Assembly (NCBI GenBank): GCA_031277435.1 | Contig: JAITMI010000366.1 | Span: 1-6,784 of the forward strand | DNA: 6,784 nt | DNA from: Pseudomonadales bacterium | Lineage (GTDB): Bacteria > Pseudomonadota > Gammaproteobacteria > Pseudomonadales > Pseudohongiellaceae | Direction of reading: 5' to 3' | Shown here: piece after piece, positions 1 to 6,770 of the stretch | Numbering within the stretch: the stretch's first letter is position 1 | Layout: every line of letters starts with the position of its first letter | Notes under the pieces: generated by a model | The model's input: the letters and a program-made list of their open reading frames with translations, nothing else | Told to the model about the DNA's origin: nothing | Database searches by the model: none | Made by a program: the position numbers and the translations under genes

Positions 1-76
1 GGCGCTGAGCGCAGCGAAGCCCAACATGGGAATCATGCCAAGATGCAATGTGTTGGGCTTCGCTGCGCTCAGCACC
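1..76. repeat. Palindromic intergenic repeat with long inverted arms
   Basis: Positions 4-26 are the exact reverse complement of 51-73, giving 23 paired bases around a 24-nt loop. Bases 1-2 pair with 75-76 past one mismatch, so the structure spans 1-76. The right arm also folds on itself: TTGG (53-56) with CCAA (75-78) and GCT (57-59) with AGC (71-73), with one bulged base. The right arm continues as CCAACCTAC to position 83. The TTGGGCTTCGCTGCGCTCAG core followed by CCAACCTAC matches, from memory, a short repeat scattered between genes in many beta- and gammaproteobacteria. No T-run follows either arm, so it is not a standard intrinsic terminator. The window starts at its edge, so the element may extend further left. 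Confidence 0.85.
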
Positions 77-218
77 AACCTACCGCACTTGCTGTCTGTC
101 GTGCGGAAATACGGCCCAGCCACCATGGCAATTGCCAATACCATCCTCCACGGCGCCGCGCCCCTGGACTCATCCCCACAAATCCTCCAGTATTCCCGCT
201 CCCATTACCCCCGCCAAA

Positions 219-223
219 CGAGG
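219..223 (+). promoter_or_regulatory. Ribosome binding site deciding the GTG start of the esterase
   Basis: CGAGG lies 6 nt before the GTG at 230. It is a good GAGG Shine-Dalgarno match at suitable spacing, and it supports GTG 230 over the upstream in-frame ATG codons at 26 and 125, which would add residues unlike the family. Confidence 0.6.
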
Positions 224-229
224 CCCCGC

Positions 230-889
230 GTGACTGATTACCTGCCCTGCGAAGAACTGCACCCGCAAACGCCCGCCAGCGCCAGTGTGATCTGGCTGCA
301 TGGCTTGGGCGCGGATGGTAATGATTTCGTGCCGATCATTCCGCTGTTACGCTTGCCGCGTGAACCGGCGATTCGTTTTGTGTTTCCGCATGCGCCGAGC
401 ATCGCGGTGACGGCGAACAATGGGCATGTGATGCCGGCCTGGTTCGACATTCTGGAATTCGCCGAGGAACGCAAATTCAATCCGGTGCAGTTGCTGGGGT
501 CGGCGGCGGCGGTGCATGCCTTGATTGATCGTGAGATTGAGCGGGGCATTCCCAGCGAGCGCATTTTGCTGGCGGGTTTTTCGCAAGGCGGCGCGGTGAA
601 TTATCAAGCGGCGCTGACTTACGACAAACCCTTGGCGGGCCTCTTGGCGCTGTCCACGTATTTCCCGACGCATGAAGCGATTGAAGTGCATCCGGCCAAC
701 GCCGCCTTGCCGATGCTGCTATGCCACGGCACTAACGATCAGATTCTGCCGATACGCCTGGCGATGAACAGCCGCCGTTATTTGGAACGATTGGGTTTGC
801 ATCCGCAATTCAAAAGCTATTTCATGGCGCATGAAGTGTGCGGTGAAGAGTTGGAAGATGTGGCCAGTTTCATGCAAGATCATCTTTGA
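230..889 (+). CDS. Carboxylesterase / acyl-protein thioesterase family hydrolase
   Basis: This is a 219-residue alpha/beta-hydrolase of the small carboxylesterase (phospholipase/carboxylesterase, acyl-protein thioesterase) family, which cleaves carboxylic or thioester bonds of acyl substrates. Visible motifs are the oxyanion-side HGLGADGNDF (24-33), the nucleophile elbow GFSQGG with Ser118, the acid Asp170 in GTNDQILP, and His201 in MAHEVC. The catalytic triad is therefore complete, and the length is typical of the family. There is no signal peptide or membrane segment, so a cytoplasmic location is expected. The GTG start fits the family's N-terminus (DYLPCEEL) and has a ribosome binding site. 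An upstream extension to ATG 26 would run through the palindromic repeat and is unlikely. It lies 21 nt before the ABC ATPase and is probably its operon partner. The natural substrate cannot be told from sequence. I saw no convincing promoter in 84-229. Confidence 0.9.
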   Translation: MTDYLPCEELHPQTPASASVIWLHGLGADGNDFVPIIPLLRLPREPAIRFVFPHAPSIAVTANNGHVMPAWFDILEFAEERKFNPVQLLGSAAAVHALIDREIERGIPSERILLAGFSQGGAVNYQAALTYDKPLAGLLALSTYFPTHEAIEVHPANAALPMLLCHGTNDQILPIRLAMNSRRYLERLGLHPQFKSYFMAHEVCGEELEDVASFMQDHL

Positions 890-910
890 GCGCGCCATGC
901 GGAACCCCTG

Positions 911-1627
911 ATGAATGCCGAGGCTGATGATCGAGAGGCGTTCGTCCGCGTCAGCGGGCTCAGCCACGTTTATGCGCAAGGCACGCAGGCACAGGTAGTG
1001 TTGCCTGATCTCAACTTCACCTTACGGCGCGGCGAGATCGTGGCGCTGTTGGGCCGTAGCGGTTCGGGCAAGACCACTTTGCTCAATCTCATCAGCGGCA
1101 TTGAAGCGCCAGGGCAGGGTGAAATCGAAATCGCCGGCCACGCGCTCAGTACGCTCAACGAACAAGCGCGCACGCGCTTTCGCCGCCGCCATATTGGGTT
1201 TATTTATCAATTTTTTAATTTGGTGCCGAGCCTCAGCGCGGCGGAAAATATCGCGCTGATTTTGGAACTCAATGGCGCGCCGCTCAAAGCCGCCATGACG
1301 CAGGCGCGGGACTTGCTTGCCAGCATCGGCCTTGGCGCCAAAACCGGTCATTTCCCCGCGCAACTTTCGGGCGGCGAGCAGCAGCGGGTGGCGATTCTGC
1401 GCGCCTTGGCGCACGCGCCGGCCTTGATTCTGGCCGACGAACCTACCGGCAATCTTGATGCGCACAGCGGCCAGGAAATGTTGCAATTATTGCGCGAACA
1501 ATTACGCGCGCGGCGGGGCACCGCCTTGGTGGTGACGCACAGCCTGGCGGTGGCGCGTACCGCTGATCGCATTCTTACGCTCGATGAGGGCGGCATTCAT
1601 GAACAAGCCGGTGACTTTGCCTGGTAG
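911..1627 (+). CDS. ABC transporter ATP-binding protein, LolD/MacB type
   Basis: This is a 238-residue nucleotide-binding subunit that would power the FtsX-type permease encoded next. All ABC elements are intact: Walker A GRSGSGKT (48-55), Q-loop Gln100 in YQFFNLVPSL, signature LSGGEQQRVA (152-161), Walker B LILADE (172-177) ending in catalytic Glu177, D-loop NLD (181-183) and switch His210 in VVTHS. The Q-loop segment and the EPTGNLD Walker B extension are characteristic of the LolD/MacB/FtsE group, whose members drive mechanotransmission or lipoprotein and lipid release rather than classical import. There is no membrane segment, so it acts on the cytoplasmic face. ATG 911 is the only sensible in-frame start. 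Its ribosome binding site is weak (GGAA at 901-904), which may mean translation is coupled to the esterase upstream. Its last 29 nt overlap the permease gene. It could be mistaken for true LolD, but the single fused permease and AttH-like neighbour argue for a different system. Confidence 0.95.
   Translation: MNAEADDREAFVRVSGLSHVYAQGTQAQVVLPDLNFTLRRGEIVALLGRSGSGKTTLLNLISGIEAPGQGEIEIAGHALSTLNEQARTRFRRRHIGFIYQFFNLVPSLSAAENIALILELNGAPLKAAMTQARDLLASIGLGAKTGHFPAQLSGGEQQRVAILRALAHAPALILADEPTGNLDAHSGQEMLQLLREQLRARRGTALVVTHSLAVARTADRILTLDEGGIHEQAGDFAW
1586..1590 (+). promoter_or_regulatory. Ribosome binding site inside the ATPase gene for the permease
   Basis: GAGGG lies within the ATPase coding sequence, 8 nt before ATG 1599. 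It favours ATG 1599 over the in-frame ATG 1584, which overlaps this motif and has no equally good site of its own. Confidence 0.55.
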
Positions 1628-4142
1628 AGAACGCGGCGTTGCCTCGCTGCTTTGGCGCGGCGCTTGGCGTCATGCGCGTGCGCATCGCTGGCAAAGCGGC
1701 TTAAGCGTGCTGGGCGTGATGCTCGGGGTGATGATGGTGGTGGCGGTGGATCTGGCCAACAGCAGCGCGCGCCGCGCTTTTGAACTATCGGTCGCCACGC
1801 TCAGCGGCAACCTGACGCATCAGATCGTGGCGCAAGACGGCGGCGCGGTGGATGACGCGCTATTCGGCCGCTTGCGCACTGAGCTTGGTATTCAAAGTAG
1901 CGCGCCGGCGCTCAGCGGCGAAGTGTCGCTGCAAGGGCGGCGTTTTACCTTGCTGGGCCTTGATCTCTTGAGCGAAGCCAGCCTCGAACGCCGCCGCCCC
2001 GGTTTTGCCGCCACCCCGGATGCGCTGCTCGGCCTTGGCTTGCAGGCGCTTACGCAACCGCGCGGTATATTATTGCAAGGCGAAGCCGCCGCCACGCTCG
2101 GCCTTGCCGTTGGCGACACGCTGCCACTGCGTAGCGGCGGCAATACGACCGAAGTGACATTGGCCGCCACCTTGGACGGCGCGCAGGCAAACGCGCTGGA
2201 CAAGGTGATGTTCGCCGACATCGCGCTGGCGCAAGCGGTATTGGGCCGTAGCGGCCTCGACAGCATTGATCTGCGCTTGAACGACGCGCAAAGCCAAACG
2301 CTGCGCGCCTGGCTGCCGCCGGAATATCTGCTGATAGCGGCAGGCGGCGATAACGCCACGCTGGAACAATTGAGCCAGGCGTTCCAGATCAACCTGCGCG
2401 CCATGAGTTTGCTGGCGCTATTGGTGGCGGCGCTACTGATCTACAACACCGCCAGCCTGTCCGTATTGGAACGGCTGCCCACCCTTGGCGTGTTGCGCGC
2501 GCTGGGGGTGGAACGCGGCGCCTTGCTGCGGCTGGTGCTGGGTGAAAGCGCGCTGCTGGGGCTGATCGCCAGTAGCGGCGGCGTGGCGCTGGGTTTGCTG
2601 TTGGGGCAGGTCTTGGTGCGTTTCGTCACGCGCACGGTGGACGATCTGTATTTCACGCTCACCGTTACCCGTTTTTTACCGGACTATTGGGTATTGCTCG
2701 AAGGGCTCGCGCTCGGCCTTGGCCTCACCGTGGCGGCGGCGCTCTTGCCCGCGCTGCAAGCGGCGAACGCGCCGCCGATCACGCTGCAACGGTTCATGCC
2801 GCAAGAGTACGCCTGGCGCCGCCGCTTGCGCGTGTTGGCGCTCGTGGGCCTTGGGCTATTGGCCAGTGGTTACGCGCTGCTTTGGCCCGAGCGCGGCGCG
2901 CTGGTGACGGGTTTCGTGGCGCTCAACTGCATCGTGTTCGGTTTTTGTCTGCTCATTCCTTGGCTGTTGTCTGGTCTATTGGCGCTGGTATTGGCCTTGA
3001 CGCTGCGCCATCTGCCGCAAACGCTGCGGCTGAGCCTGCGCAATATTCAAAGCGGCATTGGCCGCACTGGCCTGGCGGTGGCGGCGCTGTGCGTGGCGGT
3101 ATCGGTGACGGTGGGCGTGGGGGTGATGATCGGCAGCTTCCGCTACACCATCGAGGTGTGGCTGGAACAAACCCTCAGCGGCGACGTGCAATTGAGCCGT
3201 CTCGATGAAGGCGCTGGCATCGACCCGGTATTGGAACGCGCCGTACTGACATTGAACGGCGTGCAAACGGCGCGGCGGCATTATGCGCGGGATTTGCGCA
3301 CGGAATTCGGCATGGTGCGCGCCTTCGCCCACGAGGGCGCGGCGGCAGAGCAGCTTTATATAAAGGACGCGCCGGATCTGGCCGCGTTCGACGCGGGCGA
3401 AGCGCTGCTCTTGGCCGAACCTTTCGCCTGGCGGCAAGCATTGAACAGCGGCGACACGCTGCGCTATTACGCTCCCGATGGCGAACGCAGCCTGCCGGTG
3501 GGCGGCATTTATTTTGATTACACCAGCGGCAGCGGCGCGCTGGAATTGCCGCTTGGGCGCTTTTTGGAACTCTGGCCAGAACAAGGACCAGGGCAGATCA
3601 GTCTTACGCTCAACCCCAATGCTGATCGCGCCGCCACGCTCAACGCGCTGCGCGAACTGACGCGGAATTTTCCTGGTTCCTACGGCGTTGCCGCCAATGC
3701 CGAGATCAAGGCGCTGACGCTGGCGATTTTTGACCGCACCTTCGCTATTACCGATGTATTGCGTTTGCTGGCGCTGCTCGTCGCCTTCGTTGGCGTGTTG
3801 AGCGCGCTCAGCGCCTTGCAGTTGCAGCGCTTGCGTGAATACGCGCTGCTACGCGCGAGCGGCATGACGGCGGGCGAAACCAGCGCCATGATTCTGACGC
3901 AGACCGCGACGATGGGCCTCTGCGCCGGTCTCCTAGCCCTGCCCTTGGGCTTGATGATGTCGCAGGTATTGATCGACGTAATCAACCGCCGTTCCTTCGG
4001 CTGGAGTATGCAGCATCTGATTCCCTGGGAAGTGTTGGGGCAAGCGCTCGCCTTGGCGCTGGGCGCGGCGCTCTTGGCCGGTGTGTATCCGGCGCTGCGC
4101 ATCCGCCGGCTCAGCCCGGCCTTGGCGCTGCGGGAGGAATGA
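1599..4142 (+). CDS. FtsX-family ABC transporter permease, duplicated ten-helix type
   Basis: This 847-residue inner-membrane permease would pair with the ATPase upstream. By eye, hydrophobic segments lie near residues 34-52, 270-290, 317-340, 364-385, 411-430, 435-468 (long), 492-514, 722-744, 769-790 and 811-832. Two extracytoplasmic domains separate them (about 53-266 and 515-718). This is two FtsX/MacB-like halves (one helix, periplasmic domain, three helices) joined by two linker helices, as in YbbP-type permeases. The halves carry matching motifs after their second helix: LGVLRALGVERGALLRLVL and YALLRASGMTAGETSAMIL. Both end in PAL motifs (LPALQAA and YPALRIRRLSP). A fused pair means one polypeptide may form the whole transmembrane pore, unlike the two-chain LolC/LolE. 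ATG 1599 was chosen for its ribosome binding site; ATG 1584 would add five residues. It overlaps the ATPase gene by 29 nt and the lipoprotein gene by 1 nt. The substrate is unknown; lipids or other hydrophobic envelope molecules are plausible. Confidence 0.92.
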   Translation: MNKPVTLPGRERGVASLLWRGAWRHARAHRWQSGLSVLGVMLGVMMVVAVDLANSSARRAFELSVATLSGNLTHQIVAQDGGAVDDALFGRLRTELGIQSSAPALSGEVSLQGRRFTLLGLDLLSEASLERRRPGFAATPDALLGLGLQALTQPRGILLQGEAAATLGLAVGDTLPLRSGGNTTEVTLAATLDGAQANALDKVMFADIALAQAVLGRSGLDSIDLRLNDAQSQTLRAWLPPEYLLIAAGGDNATLEQLSQAFQINLRAMSLLALLVAALLIYNTASLSVLERLPTLGVLRALGVERGALLRLVLGESALLGLIASSGGVALGLLLGQVLVRFVTRTVDDLYFTLTVTRFLPDYWVLLEGLALGLGLTVAAALLPALQAANAPPITLQRFMPQEYAWRRRLRVLALVGLGLLASGYALLWPERGALVTGFVALNCIVFGFCLLIPWLLSGLLALVLALTLRHLPQTLRLSLRNIQSGIGRTGLAVAALCVAVSVTVGVGVMIGSFRYTIEVWLEQTLSGDVQLSRLDEGAGIDPVLERAVLTLNGVQTARRHYARDLRTEFGMVRAFAHEGAAAEQLYIKDAPDLAAFDAGEALLLAEPFAWRQALNSGDTLRYYAPDGERSLPVGGIYFDYTSGSGALELPLGRFLELWPEQGPGQISLTLNPNADRAATLNALRELTRNFPGSYGVAANAEIKALTLAIFDRTFAITDVLRLLALLVAFVGVLSALSALQLQRLREYALLRASGMTAGETSAMILTQTATMGLCAGLLALPLGLMMSQVLIDVINRRSFGWSMQHLIPWEVLGQALALALGAALLAGVYPALRIRRLSPALALREE
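4132..4138 (+). promoter_or_regulatory. Ribosome binding site at the permease/lipoprotein junction
   Basis: GGGAGGA sits in the last codons of the permease gene. The GGAGG core (4133-4137) ends 4 nt before ATG 4142 but only 1 nt before ATG 4139, so the second ATG of the tandem pair is the likelier start. The TGATG overlap suggests translational coupling. Confidence 0.6.
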
Positions 4143-5254
4143 TGCGGCGGCGTAAATGTTTGCAGGTATTGTCCTTACCGCTCTGGCTGAGCGCCTGCGG
4201 TGAAGCGCCGCCCACCCCCGCGCCACGCTTGCGCTTGAATGAAGTGCTGGGCAGGGCGGATACCGCGGGCTATCTGCGCGCCGAAGCGCCGCGCGCGTTC
4301 AGTTTTCCCGCCGATCATGGCCCGCATCCTGGGTTTCGGAACGAATGGTGGTATTTCACCGGCAACGTGGCGGCGGAGGACGATCGCCGCTTCGGTTATC
4401 AACTTACGTTTTTCAATAGCGCGCTGCGTCCGCCGGGCAGCGCGGCCCTCGCCAGCGCCTGGGATGGTGAACGCGCGTGGATGGCGCATCTGGCGCTGAG
4501 CGACATACAAAATCAAAGGCATTACGCCGTGGAACGCTTCAGCCGCGAAAACCCCGGCCTGGCCGGCGCCAATGGCGAAGGCGTGTGGTTGCAGGATTGG
4601 CGGCTCAATTTTAACGCTGATTCCAATACCTGGACCTTGCGCGCCTTTGATGCCGGGCATGGCATCGGCATCGATTTTGTACTCAATCCGCTGAAACCTC
4701 CGGTGTTGCAAGGCCGTGATGGACTCAGCCAGAAAAGCCCCGAGCCCGGCAATGCGTCCTATTATTACAGCCTGACGCGCCTCGTAACGGCGGGCGCGCT
4801 GCGGGTGAATGGCCAAGAGCTGCGCGTGAGCGGCCAAAGCTGGCTCGACCGTGAATGGAGCACCAGCGCCCTGGCCGCCGACCAAAGCGGCTGGAACTGG
4901 TTTTCGCTGCAATTCGATGACGGCCAGGAATTGATGTATTACCAACTGCTCGATCAACAACATAATGCGCATCCCTACAGCGCCGGCAACTGGACTGATG
5001 CCGAGGCGCGCCAGACTTACCTCAGCCCCGCCGATATCGTGCTCACGCCGCTGGACACTTGGCAAAGCCCCAGCGGCATCGCCTACCCCACCGCCTGGGA
5101 ACTGCGTTATGGCGAGCGGCGCTGGCATGTGGAAGCGGCCTTACAAAACCAATGGATGGATCTCAGCCTGCCCTATTGGGAAGGCGCGGTGACAATCCGC
5201 GAGACCGGCGGCGCCCTGGTGGGGCGGGGGTACTTGGAAATGGTGCGAGATTAA
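4142..5254 (+). CDS. AttH / carotenoid 1,2-hydratase-like calycin lipoprotein
   Basis: This 370-residue protein belongs to the CrtC/AttH lipocalin-like family (Pfam CrtC N-terminal plus Lipocalin_9 domains), with two beta-barrel domains. A basic N-terminus (RRRK), a short hydrophobic stretch and the lipobox LSAC with Cys19 mark it as a lipoprotein. Gly at +2 gives no inner-membrane retention signal, so outer membrane anchoring is likely. Family motifs are FRNEWWYFTGN (65-75) in the first domain, and SYYYSLTRL (206-214), SWLDREWSTSAL (233-244) and GWNWFSLQFDDG (250-261) in the second. Relatives include carotenoid 1,2-hydratase, which adds water to a carotenoid double bond, and NE1406, whose structure placed the family in the calycins and led to a proposed lipid role (from memory). 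No carotenoid genes are present here, so hydratase activity should not be assumed. It could bind, carry or modify the molecule handled by the adjacent transporter. ATG 4139 is an alternative start that would add one residue. Confidence 0.88.
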   Translation: MRRRKCLQVLSLPLWLSACGEAPPTPAPRLRLNEVLGRADTAGYLRAEAPRAFSFPADHGPHPGFRNEWWYFTGNVAAEDDRRFGYQLTFFNSALRPPGSAALASAWDGERAWMAHLALSDIQNQRHYAVERFSRENPGLAGANGEGVWLQDWRLNFNADSNTWTLRAFDAGHGIGIDFVLNPLKPPVLQGRDGLSQKSPEPGNASYYYSLTRLVTAGALRVNGQELRVSGQSWLDREWSTSALAADQSGWNWFSLQFDDGQELMYYQLLDQQHNAHPYSAGNWTDAEARQTYLSPADIVLTPLDTWQSPSGIAYPTAWELRYGERRWHVEAALQNQWMDLSLPYWEGAVTIRETGGALVGRGYLEMVRD

Positions 5255-5313
5255 GAGTACCTTAAGCCCAAGCTGTGATCTTAGCCAGTTTCAACAAGCT
5301 CACGCCCACTCAT

Positions 5314-5319
5314 GAGGGA
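5314..5319 (+). promoter_or_regulatory. Ribosome binding site deciding the start of the reductase
   Basis: GAGGGA lies 6 nt before ATG 5326. It supports this start over the in-frame GTG at 5275, whose extra 17 residues are polar and would precede an otherwise clean first membrane helix. The 71-nt gap (5255-5325) shows no clear terminator or promoter. Confidence 0.7.
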
Positions 5320-5325
5320 TTATGT

Positions 5326-6738
5326 ATGCGGAAGCTGAAGCTAGTGTTCTGGGGCATTCTCGTTCTCACTTTGGCGCTGTGGCTGTGGGCAAAATTTATC
5401 AGCCCGCCGGCGACGTCTTTTTTTACCCGCGACCCGCTATTGCAAGTAACCGGCGTGCTGGCGATGGTCTGCATGAGCGTGACCTTGGCGCTGGCCTTGC
5501 GGCCACGCTGGCCCGAGCGCAGCCTCGGCGGCCTCGACAAAATGTACCGGCTGCATAAATGGCTTGGCATCGGCGCTTTGGTGTTTTCGCTATTGCACTG
5601 GCTGGCGGAAAGCGCCGCTCCGCGCGGGCCGCGCGGCGCGGGAGCTGGCGCGGTTGATGCCAGTTCACTGGCGGGGATGCTGCGCGGTTTGCGCGATGGC
5701 GCCGAGGGCCTGGGCAATCCGGGGCTGTATGGCGTGGTAATTCTGATCGCGCTGGCGCTATTGCGTTACTTTCCTTACCGCTGGTTCTATAAAACTCACC
5801 GGCTGATCGGCATCTTTTATTTGCTCTTGGTGTATCACACCGTGGTTTTGCTCGACTTTGACGATTGGTCTAAACCGATAGGTTGGATATTCGCGCTGCT
5901 CTTGCTGGCGGGCAGTTGGGCCGCGCTGGTGGCGCTCGTGGGCAAGGTGGGCGCGGGGCGTCAAGTCAATGGCACTATCGCCGAACTGCATTATTACCCT
6001 GGCGTCGAATCGCTCGAAGTGGCGGTGGAGCTGGAGCCGGGCTGGCCGGGGCATCGGCCTGGGCAATTCCTGTTCGCCATGTCGAGCAAGAGCGAAGGCG
6101 CGCATCCTTATACCATCGCCTCGCCCTGGTATCCGGGCTGTACGCGGCTGGTGGGCATTATCCGCGCGCTGGGCGACCATACGCGGCGCTTGCCCGAGAT
6201 CTTGAAAACCGGCCAGGCGGTGCGGGTGGAAGGCCCGTATGGCTGCTTTACCTTTGATGATGACCGGCCATACCAAATCTGGATCGGTGGCGGCATCGGC
6301 ATCACCCCATTCATCGCGCGCATGGAACATTTGAGCTTGCGCAAGGACAATCCAGACTGGCCGGCTGGCCAAAGCATCTACCTGTTCCACAGCACCGCCG
6401 ACGTCGATGACGAAGCGCTACACAAACTCAGCGCCGACGCGCAAGCGGCCAATATCCAATTGCATATTCTGGTCGATGACCGCGACGGCCGCCTCAGCGG
6501 CGCGCACATCCGCGAAGTCGTGCCAGGGTGGAAGGACGCCAGCATCTGGTTTTGTGGACCGAATGGTTTTGGCCAGGCTATCCGCCAGGATTTCGCCGCT
6601 CTTGGGTTTGATGTGGAACGGCGGTTTCATCAGGAGTTGTTTGAGATGCGGTTAGGGTTCTCCCGCGTCATGGCCCGGCTTGACCGGGCCATCCATAACG
6701 AAATGGGAAGAATTAACCAAGGCCCATTGAGACGCTAA
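5326..6738 (+). CDS. Ferric reductase-like transmembrane flavocytochrome b
   Basis: This 470-residue membrane oxidoreductase would pass electrons from NAD(P)H through FAD to membrane heme b and on to an acceptor such as ferric iron, oxygen or quinone. The N-terminal half has about six helices (near 6-25, 38-58, 78-94, 134-148, 159-176 and 185-205). The heme histidine pairs are His77/His91 (spacing 14) and His158/His171 (spacing 13), the classic bis-histidine pattern of the FRE/NOX fold. The cytoplasmic half shows the FAD motif HPYTIAS (260-266), the nucleotide loop GGGIGITPF (321-329), CGP (410-412) and the terminal FHQELFEMR (434-442), where family members, as I recall them, usually stop. 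Residues 443-470 are an extra tail translated from a palindromic repeat. A loop rich in Ala, Gly, Pro and Arg (96-114) follows the second heme helix. It lies 71 nt after the lipoprotein gene and may be a separate unit. The acceptor cannot be determined from sequence. Confidence 0.92.
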   Translation: MRKLKLVFWGILVLTLALWLWAKFISPPATSFFTRDPLLQVTGVLAMVCMSVTLALALRPRWPERSLGGLDKMYRLHKWLGIGALVFSLLHWLAESAAPRGPRGAGAGAVDASSLAGMLRGLRDGAEGLGNPGLYGVVILIALALLRYFPYRWFYKTHRLIGIFYLLLVYHTVVLLDFDDWSKPIGWIFALLLLAGSWAALVALVGKVGAGRQVNGTIAELHYYPGVESLEVAVELEPGWPGHRPGQFLFAMSSKSEGAHPYTIASPWYPGCTRLVGIIRALGDHTRRLPEILKTGQAVRVEGPYGCFTFDDDRPYQIWIGGGIGITPFIARMEHLSLRKDNPDWPAGQSIYLFHSTADVDDEALHKLSADAQAANIQLHILVDDRDGRLSGAHIREVVPGWKDASIWFCGPNGFGQAIRQDFAALGFDVERRFHQELFEMRLGFSRVMARLDRAIHNEMGRINQGPLRR

Positions 6739-6770
6739 ACATGGATGGCCCGGTCAAGCCGGGCCATGAC
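6667..6770. repeat. Pair of facing REP-like palindromes (BIME-like)
   Basis: Positions 6667-6696 are the exact reverse complement of 6741-6770, 30 nt each, around a 44-nt spacer. Each arm is itself a hairpin with a 9-bp stem ATGGCCCGG/CCGGGCCAT and a 5-nt loop: 6670-6678 with 6684-6692, and 6745-6753 with 6759-6767. The spacer holds a weaker nested pair, AATGGG (6702-6707) with CCCATT (6723-6728). The left arm and most of the spacer lie inside the 3' end of the reductase gene. I recall very similar palindromes, translated as MARLDRAI, at many gene ends in alphaproteobacteria. No T-run follows, so it is not a typical intrinsic terminator, though it could stabilise the 3' end of the transcript. 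Confidence 0.88.

Noticed and set aside
26..229. In-frame N-terminal extension of the esterase from ATG 26
   Set aside because: It would be encoded partly by the palindromic repeat, has no family resemblance and no good ribosome binding site; GTG 230 gives the normal family length with a GAGG site.
84..229. Sigma-70 promoter upstream of the esterase
   Set aside because: TTGCTG (89-94) and TTGCCA (133-138) resemble -35 boxes, but neither has a -10 match at 16-18 nt.
2687..3208. 173-codon plus-strand frame inside the permease gene
   Set aside because: Out-of-frame shadow rich in Arg, Ala and Gly; the permease frame runs unbroken through it with clear membrane segments.
911..4142. True LolCDE lipoprotein release system
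   Set aside because: The ATPase is of that group, but the permease is a single fused ten-helix protein and the neighbour is AttH-like, which matches a different subfamily.
1584..4142. Overuse of short words such as GCGCTCAGC and GCCTTGGC as possible uptake signals
   Set aside because: They fall in coding frame as common Ala, Leu and Ser codon runs, so codon bias is a sufficient explanation.
4175..5128. 317-codon open frame on the minus strand
   Set aside because: It lies opposite the AttH-like gene, whose motifs are clear; the antisense product has no recognisable domain and is explained by GC-rich codon use.
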